A stretch of 64,000 bases of DNA from Rhizobium sp. BK418 (GCF_004341105.1 NZ_SLZK01000008.1:1-64000), one strand, 5' to 3'. Counted from the first letter of the stretch, positions 34,548-45,047 are shown. The notes: generated by a model not told the origin, from the letters alone. A program made the numbers and translations.

Positions 34548-36068
34548 ATGTCCGATGCAGCAGTCGAAAAATGGGGTGTGTTCGGAGCGGCCTTTGCCGG
34601 CCCGGCCGAGGGCAATCCCTATCTCGACGTGGCATTCGATGCCGTTTTTACGCACAAGAGCCGCGAGGTTCGCGTGCCGGGCTTTTATGACGGCAACGGC
34701 ACCTACCGCATCCGCTTCATGCCGGATACCGAAGGCGAATGGTCCTTCAGGACGCGCTCGAAGACGGCGGCGCTAGACGGCAAGACGGGATCGTTTGCGG
34801 CGACCGCGCCTTCGGCGGGCAATCACGGTCCAGTGCGCGTGCGCAACAAGTTCCACTTCGGTTACGCCGACGGCACGCCCTTCTTCTCCTTCGGCACGAC
34901 CTGTTACGCGTGGACACATCAGCCGCTGGAAATGCAGCAACAGACGCTGGACACGCTGAAGAAGACCCGGTTCAACAAGATCCGCATGGGCGTCTTCCCG
35001 AAGGACTATCCTTACAACACCAACGAGCCGCTACATGCCTGCTTCGAGACAGGCACCGACGGCAAACTCGATTTCGACCGTCCGAACCCTGCCCTCTTCC
35101 AGCATTTCGACAGGCAGGTTGCGGCCCTTTGCGCGCTCGGCATCGAGGCCGACATCATCATCTTCCACCCCTATGACCGCTGGGGTTATGCCGACATGTC
35201 CGCCGAGCAGGATTTCCGCTATGTCGCCTATCTCGCGGCGCGACTTGCCGCCTACCGGAATGTCTGGTGGTCGCTCGCCAATGAATATGACTTCCTGATC
35301 GACACCAAGCCGATGGAGCAGTGGGACCGCTACTTCCACATCCTGGAGGAAAACGATCCGTACCAGCATCTGCGTTCGATCCATAATGGCGACGTCACGG
35401 CGAACTTCGACCATCGCAAGCCCTGGGTGACCCATACCTGCATACAGAACCCCGATGTCAAGCGCACCCAGGAATGGCGCAATGCCTATGGCAAGCCCGT
35501 AATCAACGACGAGCCGGAATATGAAGGCGATATCCTGCAGTCCTGGGGCAATCTCTCGGCGCAGGAACTGGTGCATCGCTACTGGATCACCGTGACGCGC
35601 GGCGGCTATGCCGGCCATGGCGAAACCTATTCCCACCCCGAGGACCTGATCTGGTGGGCCAAGGGCGGCGAACTGCGCGGCGAGGCGTGGAAGCGCATCG
35701 GGTTCCTGCGCGAACTGCTCGAGGCCGACGTCAAACACGGGCTGGAACCGCTCGGCATTCTCGGCGAATGGCCCTGGTCGCGCGTTTCGGGTGCTCGAGA
35801 TGGCGACGGCGATTTCCGGCTGATCTATCTCGGCGAACACCAGCCGATCATCTGGTCATCCGGCCTGCCGCTCGAAGGCACGGATTATGACGTTGATATC
35901 ATCGACACCTGGGAGATGACGATCACCCCTGCCGAAAAGGTCGCAGCACCCGTCCCGCATCCGACCCGTCACGGCGCGATCGTGCGCGGCGGCAAGCCCG
36001 ACGCCGCGTTCGGTGTCAAGCTTCCGCGCAAGCCGCATCAGGCGCTGCGCGTGCGCAGGAAGCGCTGA
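34548..36068 (+). CDS. DUF5060/DUF4038-type glycosidase, candidate apiosidase
   Basis: A 506-residue cytoplasmic protein from ATG 34548 (GAGGAGAG upstream); there is no signal peptide. Residues 5-90 resemble a DUF5060 beta domain (YDGNGTYRIRFMPDTEGEW); 100-400 a DUF4038/GH-A-like barrel; the last ~90 a DUF5605-like beta domain. In the barrel, SLANEYD places Glu246 as likely acid/base, and INDEPEYEGD (Glu322-326) has the likely nucleophile. DUF4038 occurs in GH140 apiosidases of gut Bacteroides (established), so release of apiose from an imported apioside is a strong but untested inference. It sits inside the importer operon, between permease and ATPase genes. Confidence 0.75.
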   Translation: MSDAAVEKWGVFGAAFAGPAEGNPYLDVAFDAVFTHKSREVRVPGFYDGNGTYRIRFMPDTEGEWSFRTRSKTAALDGKTGSFAATAPSAGNHGPVRVRNKFHFGYADGTPFFSFGTTCYAWTHQPLEMQQQTLDTLKKTRFNKIRMGVFPKDYPYNTNEPLHACFETGTDGKLDFDRPNPALFQHFDRQVAALCALGIEADIIIFHPYDRWGYADMSAEQDFRYVAYLAARLAAYRNVWWSLANEYDFLIDTKPMEQWDRYFHILEENDPYQHLRSIHNGDVTANFDHRKPWVTHTCIQNPDVKRTQEWRNAYGKPVINDEPEYEGDILQSWGNLSAQELVHRYWITVTRGGYAGHGETYSHPEDLIWWAKGGELRGEAWKRIGFLRELLEADVKHGLEPLGILGEWPWSRVSGARDGDGDFRLIYLGEHQPIIWSSGLPLEGTDYDVDIIDTWEMTITPAEKVAAPVPHPTRHGAIVRGGKPDAAFGVKLPRKPHQALRVRRKR

Positions 36069-36085
36069 GGATTTAGGAGGAGCTC

Positions 36086-37156
<1,071 letters not shown>

Positions 37157-37742
37157 CATGCTAGCGAGGATTCGACGCTAATCTCGAAGGTCTTGTTGCC
37201 GTCGTCAGTGTCGAGGCCGTAGTAGGCCTAGGGCGGCGGTTCGGCCGCAAGGGTCCGGTGTTCATTGCATGACCCAAAGAGTGCCGCCCTGTCAGAAGAT
37301 GAGCTGGCCTGTGCAGAAAAGTGGCAATCCAGCCGCCGACCCTCGTCGTTCCGAATTCAGCATTGCACCCTGGCTTGTTGCACGAGAGCGGCTTCGGCTT
37401 CAGAAGCTTCGACCGCTGCCAGGGTCGCAGAGGCCCGCTCGGGATTAATCCCGTCCGATTTCGGTGGCGCTGAGCTGTCGCGTCGATCGGTTAAGAAGGC
37501 GCGCGGCAAGCTTTTGATCGGGCCTTTAATATCCGCCTAGTCCGGTTGCCATCGCATATAAGATGGTTATTCCGAGCCCCATCTTAAAGCGAATTCCGGC
37601 AAGTCAAGTAGTGATGGTCCGGCGGCCTTCACTTGCGAATTGCGAGATCGTCGAGACTTTCGAACCGAAGCGATAAAGCGCCTGCAGCGAGCCACACCGC
37701 AAAACCGCTTGCGAAAATCGAATAAGCCTAAAGGCTATCGCG
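37157..37742. other. Gap without recognisable gene
   Basis: About 590 bases between the ATPase and the RES remnant. Short open frames on both strands (for example 37265-37540) do not look like protein. No terminator with a T-run is evident after the operon. The composition is normal for the window. Confidence 0.5.
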
Positions 37743-38327
37743 CTATCGTCCGGCCCGGATCGATACGCCAAGCGACTGCAAGGCGCGGACGAGATCCGTC
37801 TGTCGAACCAGTTCCACGGCTGGAGAAGCGGCCAGCTTCAATCCGGCAGCGCGATCATAGACCGCAACGCATGCCGCCGCCGTGAGGCGGGAAGAGTAAA
37901 GCAAGCCGTCGACGGCGAAAGAGCCATAGACGACTTCGCTCAGCTTCCGTCCCTCGCGATGCTCCTTCGCCCGAGCCGCATCCGTGCTGACTCCCAACTT
38001 CAGCAGCCCGGTCGTGCGCAGGTCGAGAACAACAAGCGGATCGGTCGCCGTCACCTCGGCTACCGCCCCAGTCTTCGATTTCGCTCTCGTCCAGTACACG
38101 TTCCTGCGTCCCCTCAAAGCGGTCACGAACAATCGTCTCGGCGATGGCAGTGGCCAAATCACTCGCAATGTAGAGGAGCTTGAACGCCTGGCTGGGCTGG
38201 AAAACCTGGTATTCCCGAAACCCATGCCAAGCGGCGTCGCCTTGTGCGCGACCGGCATGACACGGAGATATGACTGCGGCCGAAACGCGAACGCGAGATC
38301 GGCAACGGTGCTGGAATCGAGCTTCAC
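37743..38327 (-). pseudogene. RES-domain toxin with two frameshifts
   Basis: The reading begins with a GTG at 38327 (KLDSSTVADLAFAFRP) in frame A, moves to another frame for AFKLLYIASDLATAIAETIV through ESEIEDW, then returns to frame A at VAEVTATDPLVVLDLRTTGLL and runs to SLGVSIRAGR. The second shift is one extra G in a GGGG run at about 38070; the first is a net -1 near 38195. Unshifted, it would be a normal RES-family NAD-degrading toxin of about 195 residues. Uncorrected, the middle is nonsense though the frame stays open. The antitoxin gene is directly upstream. Confidence 0.7.
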
Positions 38328-38330
38328 GGT

Positions 38331-39047
38331 TCAGCCGAAATCCCGCGCAGCGGCATCCACAACCTCGTCAATATGACCTTTCTTGAGCCTGTCGAGCGGC
38401 GTTCCTCCGATGCTTGGCTTCGTCTGGATCAACCACTGCCAGGCAACGCGCGGATTGGAAATGATCTTCGTGATACGCGACATGCCCTCGACAGGTCGAC
38501 CATCAACAAACTGGGCCAGGGGGAAGACATGTTTTCGCTCGCCCTTGAGCAGACCGATCACCGCCCCGCGTTTCTGCCAATCGTGTAGTGTCGACCGCTT
38601 CGTGCCAAACATCTTCTCTATGTCGCCGGGACCCGCAACAGGTCCCGCCCAGTCCTCAATCCGAGCCGGTGTTGCGAACTCGGCAAGGCGGCGACGCCCC
38701 TCTTCGATGTTCAAGGATTGTCCGAGGCCCTGCCCGGTGCTGACCTCCAAGGGCTTTCCGACCGGCACCTCCTCGAGATTGCGACCGGATTTTTCCGCCA
38801 AGCTAGCCACAACCGCCTCCACAGCCTGGGCCAGTTCCTTTTCGTCGGCGGCAATCCGTCGCTGCTGCTCAGCGGACAGCCGCGCGGTTGCGGCCGAGAT
38901 CGCCGCCACGACCTTGCCTGTTGCTGCAAGGGCTGTTTTGGAGAGGCGGGGATTGTGCCGCGCCAAGACCTTAAGGACGTCGGCGACGACAGCCTTGTCG
39001 ACCTCAATCCCACCGTTGTGCTGCGACTTTCGAGCGGTAGCGACCAT
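38331..39047 (-). CDS. Xre/MbcA-type antitoxin with long N-terminal region
   Basis: A 238-residue protein from ATG 39047 behind GGAGG. The C-terminal half (about 130-238) is the Xre-like plus MbcA/ParS-type toxin-binding region: IEKMFGTKRSTLHDWQKRG is the HTH, and NPRVAWQWLIQTKPSIGGTPLDRLKKG is the conserved toxin-binding end. The N-terminal 120 residues are Ala/Glu/Lys-rich and helical. It ends 3 bases before the RES toxin start, the usual order and spacing of RES-Xre modules. With the toxin disrupted it may persist as an autorepressor. Confidence 0.8.
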   Translation of the reverse strand: MVATARKSQHNGGIEVDKAVVADVLKVLARHNPRLSKTALAATGKVVAAISAATARLSAEQQRRIAADEKELAQAVEAVVASLAEKSGRNLEEVPVGKPLEVSTGQGLGQSLNIEEGRRRLAEFATPARIEDWAGPVAGPGDIEKMFGTKRSTLHDWQKRGAVIGLLKGERKHVFPLAQFVDGRPVEGMSRITKIISNPRVAWQWLIQTKPSIGGTPLDRLKKGHIDEVVDAAARDFG

Positions 39048-39067
39048 GTTCGCCTCCTTACATCTAT

Positions 39068-39480
39068 GCCCCTTCTGGTTTGGTCCTTCATCGGCCGAGC
39101 GGCCATACTGCTGTTGTTCGCCAAGAGCGGTGGCGTTCCTCTACGAACCGAGGCCAACGACGGGATGATAATCAAGGGACCCGATGGCGAGAACCTAAAC
39201 TTAAAAACCTATTGTCCGGAATCGGTGCTCCTCCTGTTTTGCCGACGCATGGATGGTCGCTTGACCAGTCGGTCTGGCAATACGCGGTGGGCGATCTGTC
39301 GAAAATGTACCGGGTGACCACGTGGGACTTGCCGGGGATTGGACGATCGACAGCCAAACGGGTGTCGCTCGACCAGATGGCGGCCAACCTGGCCGCCGTT
39401 CTGTCTCATGTTCCCTCCCATGCCCTTCTTGTCGGACATAGCATCGGTGGCATGACGAGCGACCCTCCGCGAAGAAATCA
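39068..39480 (+). pseudogene. Truncated alpha/beta hydrolase
   Basis: An N-terminal membrane or signal segment (VWSFIGRAAILLLF) and GPDGENLNLKTY occur in one frame, and HGWSLDQSVWQYAVGDL, VTTWDLPGIGRS and the nucleophile elbow GHSIGGM in another. After the elbow the match ends abruptly at about 39460, where IS-end-like sequence begins. The catalytic Asp and His regions are missing, so the gene is dead. Confidence 0.65.
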
Positions 39481-39496
39481 GAATGTCAATTTGCGC

Positions 39497-39575
39497 TGAG
39501 TTGACCTGAGAGTGCAGGAAATACCACTGAGAATTGCCCCCCGGGTCAACTTGTCTCAGCGCATATTAACACCGA
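39497..39575. mobile_element. Possible insertion-sequence end remnant
   Basis: Just after the break in the hydrolase, GTTGACC (39499) and GGTCAAC (39543) form an inverted pair about 50 bases apart around CTGAGAATTGCCCCCC, followed by TCAGCGCATATTAA. The layout recalls the ends of IS21-like elements, but no transposase is present. Low certainty. Confidence 0.3.
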
Positions 39576-39673
39576 AAAGGTTTGTTGCCTTCGAGGGTGT
39601 TGACAATTTATGATAGAAGCGGTGTATCCCGGCGTCGTGGGGGTCGACACGGGTTGGAAAACCGGAACTGGCT

Positions 39674-40081
39674 ATGCCCACCTATTATGCGAAGTGCACT
39701 TGTGGCGCTTTATCCTTCGAGGTTGATGGCGATCCTGTGCACAACCACGCCTGCACGTGCACGCGTTGTCAACGTGCATCCGGAAGCGTTCTTGCGCACA
39801 ATGTCTGGTTCCGTGAGGAGAATGTCCGGCTCGCCTCCGGAGAGTATTCCGTTTGGTACCCACAGGGCGGAACTAAACCTGATGTGATGAAAGCCTTCTG
39901 CCGGATCTGCGGTGGGGGCGGGTTTTCGAGATCCGGAATATACTTTCCGGGCACCGTCATAATCGCAGGTGGCACATTCGCCGATCCGTCCTTCCCTGCG
40001 CCCGATCATGTTCATTGGTGGGACAATCGCCCACATTGGATCGAGCTTGCCGAGCCAATCGAGCGCCTTGCCGGAAATTGA
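39674..40081 (+). CDS. GFA-family (CENP-V/GFA domain) protein
   Basis: A 135-residue protein of the glutathione-dependent formaldehyde-activating (GFA) family starting at ATG 39674. The zinc-binding Cys set is complete: CTC (8, 10), CTCTRC (27, 29, 32) and CRIC (75, 78). The family is named after one enzyme, but most members are not shown to act on formaldehyde, so substrate and role stay open. It is followed by the RsbQ-like gene but not closely enough to claim an operon. Confidence 0.85.
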   Translation: MPTYYAKCTCGALSFEVDGDPVHNHACTCTRCQRASGSVLAHNVWFREENVRLASGEYSVWYPQGGTKPDVMKAFCRICGGGGFSRSGIYFPGTVIIAGGTFADPSFPAPDHVHWWDNRPHWIELAEPIERLAGN

Positions 40082-40254
40082 ACCCCAGAATGGCGCCCCG
40101 TGCTTGTGGCCGTGGCGGCCGTCGAAACAGCGAGGTGGTTGGCGGCTCCATGATCGCGCGCGGGTTCGAACGCGCAGCCAGCGCATGCACGGTACGTTGT
40201 CTTATCCGGATCGGGCCGGTGTCTATTTCTCGCAAATGTACTATGTCGTCGCTC

Positions 40255-41055
40255 ATGGATATTTTGCACAGAAACAACGTCATCGTACGCGGCTCGCGCG
40301 ACGAGACGATCGTATTCGCCCATGGGTTCGGATGTGACAGCAACATGTGGCGTCACGTCGCTCCTGCCTTCGAGGAGCGTTACCGCATCGTCCTCTTCGA
40401 CAACGTCGGCGCCGGAAAATCGGATTTGTCTGCCTATTCATTTGACAAATACCGCACGCTTGATGGTTACGCCGGCGATCTTGTCGAAATCATCGATGCC
40501 CTGGCTATCGGAAAGGCCATCTTCGTCGGTCATTCGGTTAGCGCGATGATCGGATTGATCGCCGCCAGGCAGCGTCCCGATCTTTTCCGGTCGCTTGTCA
40601 TGGTCGGACCCTCGCCCTGCTATGTCGACGGCGATGGCTATGTCGGTGGCTTTAGTCAGGAGCAGCTCGAAGAGCTTCTGGAGTTCCTGGATTCAAATCA
40701 TCTCGGTTGGTCTGGACAGATGGCCCCAGTCATCATGGGCAACCCTGACAGACCTGAACTTGGGAAGGAACTGACGGAAAGCTTCTGCCGAACCGACCCC
40801 GAGATCACCCGGCACTTCGCCAAGGCGACCTTTCTGTCCGACTGTCGCGATCTGTTAAAGGACTTCGAGATCCCGACGCTTATCCTCCAATGCTCAAGCG
40901 ACGTAATTGCCCCTATCGAAGTGGGCGAGTACGTCCATCGACAGCTCCCGAACAGTAAATTGGTCATCCTGAAGGCGACCGGCCATTGCCCCAACCTGAG
41001 TGCTCCGGAAGAAACGATTGCGGCCATTGAGGCCTATTTGGGTCAGGCGGCCTGA
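40255..41055 (+). CDS. RsbQ-like alpha/beta hydrolase
   Basis: A 266-residue hydrolase closely patterned on Bacillus RsbQ: FAHGFGCDSNMWR near the N-terminus, nucleophile Ser94 in GHSVSAM, Asp216 in CSSDVIAP and His244 in ATGHCPNLS. ATG 40255 gives the RsbQ-like length; ATG 40243 is also in frame. In Bacillus, RsbQ makes or delivers a small hydrophobic ligand for the PAS domain of RsbP. Here its stop is followed directly (0 bases) by the start of a PAS-histidine kinase gene, so it probably makes the ligand for that kinase. Confidence 0.85.
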   Translation: MDILHRNNVIVRGSRDETIVFAHGFGCDSNMWRHVAPAFEERYRIVLFDNVGAGKSDLSAYSFDKYRTLDGYAGDLVEIIDALAIGKAIFVGHSVSAMIGLIAARQRPDLFRSLVMVGPSPCYVDGDGYVGGFSQEQLEELLEFLDSNHLGWSGQMAPVIMGNPDRPELGKELTESFCRTDPEITRHFAKATFLSDCRDLLKDFEIPTLILQCSSDVIAPIEVGEYVHRQLPNSKLVILKATGHCPNLSAPEETIAAIEAYLGQAA

Positions 41056-42183
41056 ATGTGCGGGGACGGCGCTTGCGGTGCAGCACAGGATGATTACGAA
41101 AGCCTCTTCGAAGACACCGCTGTCGGCAACATCATCATTACCCCCGACAGCATCGTCAGCCGCGTCAACCGCCGCCTTGCGACATGGCTGGGGTTCACAA
41201 CCGCTGAAGTCGTGGGCAAACGATTTTCTGATCTCCTCACTGTTGGAGGCAAGATCTATCTCGAAACCCACCTTGCTCCAATGCTGCGCATGTCTGGTGC
41301 ATTCGAGGAGGTTATGCTGGAAATGAGGACGGCGGATGGCGGCAAGCTCCCCGTTCTCGTCAACGGCTTTGAGCGTCGCGACGCCGAAGGTCGTCCCGTG
41401 TTGACCAGGATCGCCGTCGTCAGGGCATCCCACCGGCTTCTGTACGAACAGAACCTCCGCCAGGCTCGAAAACAGGCCCGCGACGCGCTTACAAACGCGG
41501 AAGGGACACTCCTTGACGAGCGCCAGACCGCGGTCTTACGCGAGCAGTTCATCGCGGTTCTGGGGCACGACTTGCGTAACCCGCTTGCCGCGTTCAACGC
41601 GGGATTGCGCGTTCTCGCGAAAGGCCAGCTCGATGAGCGGCAGGCGCGCGTGATCCCGCTGATGGACGCTGCCGTCCGGCGCATGGCCGGCTTGATTGAC
41701 GACGTTATGAACCTCGCGCGCGGCAGACTCGGCGGCGGCATCCCAATCAATCGCACGGAAACAGATCTCGCCCCGATTCTTCAGCAGGTGGTCGACGAAG
41801 TCGCGGGCGCGCATCCCGAGCGGCAGATCGAGGTCGATTTTCAGCTCGCGGTCAACGTCGATTGCGATGGCCCGAAGATCGCACAACTTGCGTCGAATCT
41901 GCTTGCGAACGCTATAAGCCATGGCGCGGCCGACGGACCGATCAAGATCTCCGCGGGGTCGGTCGGCGCTGGATTCGAACTCGCTGTCGAAAACGTCGGA
42001 AACCCGATTCCTCCGGGCGCCCTCACCCGTCTCTTTGAACCGTTCACCCGAGAAGCCGGCGACGGCAAGGAGGGGCTTGGCCTTGGGCTTTATATCGCGA
42101 GCGAGATTGCCAAGGCTCATGGAGGGTCCCTCACCGCGATGTCGGATGAAGAGAAAACGGTCTTCCGGCTGGAGCTCGGGTAG
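41056..42183 (+). CDS. PAS-domain histidine kinase paired with RsbQ-like hydrolase
   Basis: A 375-residue soluble kinase. Residues 10-125 are a PAS domain (DYESLFEDTAVGNIIITPD, WLGFTTAEVVGK); 130-160 a coiled coil; the phospho-acceptor is His171 in GHDLRNPLAAF; the ATPase domain has LASNLLANAISHG and EGLGLGLYIASEIAKAHGG. ATG 41056 directly follows the hydrolase stop, so expression is coupled. No response regulator is adjacent. It replaces the PAS-phosphatase RsbP of the Bacillus pair with a kinase output. No membrane segment, so the signal is sensed inside the cell. Confidence 0.85.
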   Translation: MCGDGACGAAQDDYESLFEDTAVGNIIITPDSIVSRVNRRLATWLGFTTAEVVGKRFSDLLTVGGKIYLETHLAPMLRMSGAFEEVMLEMRTADGGKLPVLVNGFERRDAEGRPVLTRIAVVRASHRLLYEQNLRQARKQARDALTNAEGTLLDERQTAVLREQFIAVLGHDLRNPLAAFNAGLRVLAKGQLDERQARVIPLMDAAVRRMAGLIDDVMNLARGRLGGGIPINRTETDLAPILQQVVDEVAGAHPERQIEVDFQLAVNVDCDGPKIAQLASNLLANAISHGAADGPIKISAGSVGAGFELAVENVGNPIPPGALTRLFEPFTREAGDGKEGLGLGLYIASEIAKAHGGSLTAMSDEEKTVFRLELG

Positions 42184-42434
42184 CGCGATCGGCGCCTCTA
42201 CGATTGCATCGCCGAAGCCGTCACGGTGTAACAACTGCATCGATGCGGACGAGTTGATGTCTTTTCTCACCGTCGGTAGTAGTCCTGTAGCGCTTGCTGG
42301 TATCGGGCTAAGGTTCCTCTGAGCGGATTTCTGCCCCGCGTCACAACCACTCCCGAAAGTGACAGCATCAGCCAGTTTCCTACCCTGTTAATTTTAGCTA
42401 TCCTGCCGGCGTTCCAGAACCTGGCGAGGCCGAG

Positions 42435-42818
42435 ATGGAAAACGAGACGGTCAATGTGCGTTATATGGTCGAAAGCGTGGAAACTTCGATCAAGTGGTAT
42501 GTCACTCATCTGGGCTTTTCGGTTATCTCCAAGTATCCCCCTGCCTTCGCCGATGTCCAGCGAGGCGCACTTCGCTTGCTCTTGAGCGGCCCATCAAGTT
42601 CAGCGGGCCGCCCCATGGCCGATGGTGAGCTGCCCTGTCCAGGAGGGTGGAACCGGATCCATTTGATCGTCGACGATCTCGAAAACGAAGTGGAACGGCT
42701 GCGATCGGCCGGCGTGCAGTTCCGCAACGACGTCGTTCGCGGGCCAGGAGGAGCCCAGGTTTTGCTGGTTGATCCGTCGGGGAACCTGGTCGAACTGTTT
42801 CAGCCGGCGCGGAGTTAG
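42435..42818 (+). CDS. Glyoxalase/VOC-fold protein
   Basis: A 127-residue vicinal-oxygen-chelate protein starting at ATG 42435. The two beta-alpha-beta-beta-beta repeats are visible: NVRYMVESVETSIKWYVTHLGF and IHLIVDDLENEVERLRSAG, ending with LLVDPSGNLVELFQP, the conserved Glu metal ligand. Family members include glyoxalases, dioxygenases and antibiotic-binding proteins; the substrate here cannot be assigned. It stands alone. The following 560 bases (42819-43377) hold no recognisable feature. Confidence 0.8.
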   Translation: MENETVNVRYMVESVETSIKWYVTHLGFSVISKYPPAFADVQRGALRLLLSGPSSSAGRPMADGELPCPGGWNRIHLIVDDLENEVERLRSAGVQFRNDVVRGPGGAQVLLVDPSGNLVELFQPARS

Positions 42819-43377
42819 CGAAAGGGAGGTACGGCTTAGGAGGACAGAGCCTTTGGCGGCCAACGATCGTTCGCCCTGCGGTTCCCAAGATGCGTGATCC
42901 GACCCTCATGCCTTTAGAACGGATCCTGCTTTCGCATGACGAGTAAGGTTCGCGCAGACATTTGCGTCGGCACCTTCACGCGATGTCTACGACAGACTAC
43001 GGACGCCTACTGGGCGAGATGAGCGTTTGGCGGCACTGCATTGAATGCGTGAATCTGTCCGGCCTATCGCTGGAGCGATCACGCTCCTGGTTTTGATAGG
43101 AGTCTGCTACGTCTTTACTCATAACATGGTCGACCTTGTGGCCTTGCCGTAGATCAGGATCCGAAGCTGGCTATCATCCGCTACAATCGCCGGTTCTGCA
43201 GATGTGCAAGCAATATCTCGTGCATCCCATAGCCAGCATGCCATCGTTGGCTTGTTCGAGGGCTTCTTCGCCGCGCCTGCAGGTCAAGTGCTTGAAAGAG
43301 TTGAGTGTTTGGCTGCTCGACAAATGTGTTTCGCATGCCAAAACCCGTAGTCATCCAGAACGGACGGCGCAGACACT

Positions 43378-43653
43378 CTAGGCACGTTCGTGAAGGACTG
43401 CCCCATGATGAAGTCCCAGCCGTCTGCTTTTCCTGGCATCCTCAGGTCCGATCAAGGCGCAAAAGTGAGCCGGGTCCTTCTCGAACTCGAGCATTACCGT
43501 GGCCGCATTTGCAAAGACGAGGATCGCGAAACCCGCGTCCGCCACGACCTCTTCAAGACTACGTTTGATCAAATATTCGTCTTCTCCGATGAGCACAATC
43601 GGCTTGTCGCCGTGTGGGCTCGTGGTCCTTTCAGGGGATCTGGGGACATTCAT
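43378..43653 (-). pseudogene. Response-regulator receiver domain remnant
   Basis: KPIVLIGEDEYLIKRSLEEVVADAGF and FANAATVMLEF are the first half of a receiver domain (acidic pocket EDE), then the frame is lost; MPGKADGWDF in the next frame (about 43440) is the region after the phospho-acceptor. The acceptor Asp itself and the rest of the domain are gone. Not functional. Confidence 0.5.
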
Positions 43654-43756
43654 TATCCTGAAACGCGAAGCGTTAGACCGCCATTGCGTTGAGGCGGTCC
43701 AGCGGCCCCCTAAACGAAAGCTATTTGAGACCGATTATGGCAAGCCGTAAAGCGCG

Positions 43757-43999
43757 TCATGCCGCATTTCCGGAAGCAAGGAAGAAGGTCGCGATGTTTG
43801 TTTTCGAAGCTGCCTTGAGGAAAGGTTGCCGAAATTCTTCAATGCCGATTTTTCCAGTGACGGCATCGGCGCACGATTTGACGGCCGTGACGTATTCTTC
43901 GCTGTCGTCGTCCGGCCGGCGCCCTTCAATAGGACATCTGCGATATCCGTTAATTGTTTGGACGATCGACCGCGCACGGCGCTCGCGCAAGACCAGCAT
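43757..43999 (-). CDS. DUF982-like protein, possibly decayed
   Basis: About 80 residues from ATG 43999. The second half (EEYVTAVKSCADAVTGKIG, then EEFRQPFLKAASKTNI) aligns by eye with the C-terminal half of DUF982 proteins such as that at 6874; the first half (usual WxxPV strand) is not clear. It may be a degenerate copy. It lies about 1 kb from repeat copy B, as the other DUF982 gene lies next to copy A. Confidence 0.45.
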   Translation of the reverse strand: MLVLRERRARSIVQTINGYRRCPIEGRRPDDDSEEYVTAVKSCADAVTGKIGIEEFRQPFLKAASKTNIATFFLASGNAA

Positions 44000-45047
44000 C
44001 CTCGACGACCTTTGTGATAGTACGCTCGGAGCGCCCGAAAAGCGCGGGAGGTGTTGAATCAAACCGACAACCGCCAGTCGTAGTGAATGGATTCGTAGGC
44101 CGAATTCAACGGCGTACATATTCGGATAGTCACTGTACCGCCGAAATAGGGTCGTTTCGGCAAATGTCCGCTCCCGTGACCAAAACTGGAGACCGCTCGC
44201 GTTCGGAAGATGTTCGAGTTGACCGCAAATCCGTTGAAGAGGATCAAACGCAAGCAGAAGAAATGGACAGTGCCGCCCGCCCCGAAATTGCGATGCGAAA
44301 GCCAGGGTCTGGAGCTACGGGGCCAATAGCGTCGACAGTTCCGCAACCGTATAGGCGACAGACACCATGATCAGGGTTAATGCAATCGCAATCAGGATCT
44401 CAATCCGCATCATTCTTGGCCAGCTAGCCCTGAGGCTCCTGGCGTCAATCGGACTCAAGTCCGATCCGATATCGTTCACGTTCACGTGGGCCGGAAATCT
44501 TGCTGCGCAACGTGGTGAAGAACATGAAGCAAGGCCTCATCGATATCGGGGCCATCCAAAAGGGACGGATCGTCAGCTATTACCTGAACTGTTCGCTCCA
44601 CTAGACGAGCTGCGTCGCATTCCGACTTTGCGTAGCCGCGTGCACCTTTTTTCAGGACATCAATGGCAGGTAAATGCAGATGGCTCAACGCTAGCCCCCT
44701 TCCTAACTTAGTTAGCGGGTGCACGCGTCACTCAGCCATCAGCGCCAACAAGCCGAGATCTGCCGGTGGTGGACGAATTGCACGCTTCCGTACGGATGGA
44801 GTCTATGCAGCGGAAAGCTTTTCTTTACCGCTCGGGCCGCCCCACCACCCGCACGGAGTCAGGCCCCGCTGCGCGCCTCCTTGGCTATCAGATCCATGAA
44901 ATCATTGCTGTCCATCACGGTGTGAACGACGCCGTTCGAGTGAATGACAATTACCGCTAAGCCCGCTGTCGAGCTGCAATGCGATGTGGAAACAATTCAT
45001 GGATTTGCCTCCTTGTTGCCAGGAGAAGAACAGGATGCCGGCTCGGT
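44000..45047. other. Mostly non-coding stretch with one doubtful ORF
   Basis: About 1 kb between the DUF982-like gene and repeat copy B. The one frame with some protein character is on the minus strand at 44482-44724 (ECDAARLVERTVQVIADD and DIDEALLHVLHHVAQQD), without a recognised family or clear ribosome-binding site. Nothing else is supported. Confidence 0.4.

Noticed and set aside
37265..37540. 91-residue plus-strand open frame after the UgpC-type gene
   Set aside because: Ser/Arg/Ala-rich composition, no start signal and no recognisable family.
40150..40185. GGGTTCGAACGC resembling a tRNA T-arm
   Set aside because: The flanking stem does not pair as a T-stem, no anticodon or D arm lies upstream, and no acceptor end follows.
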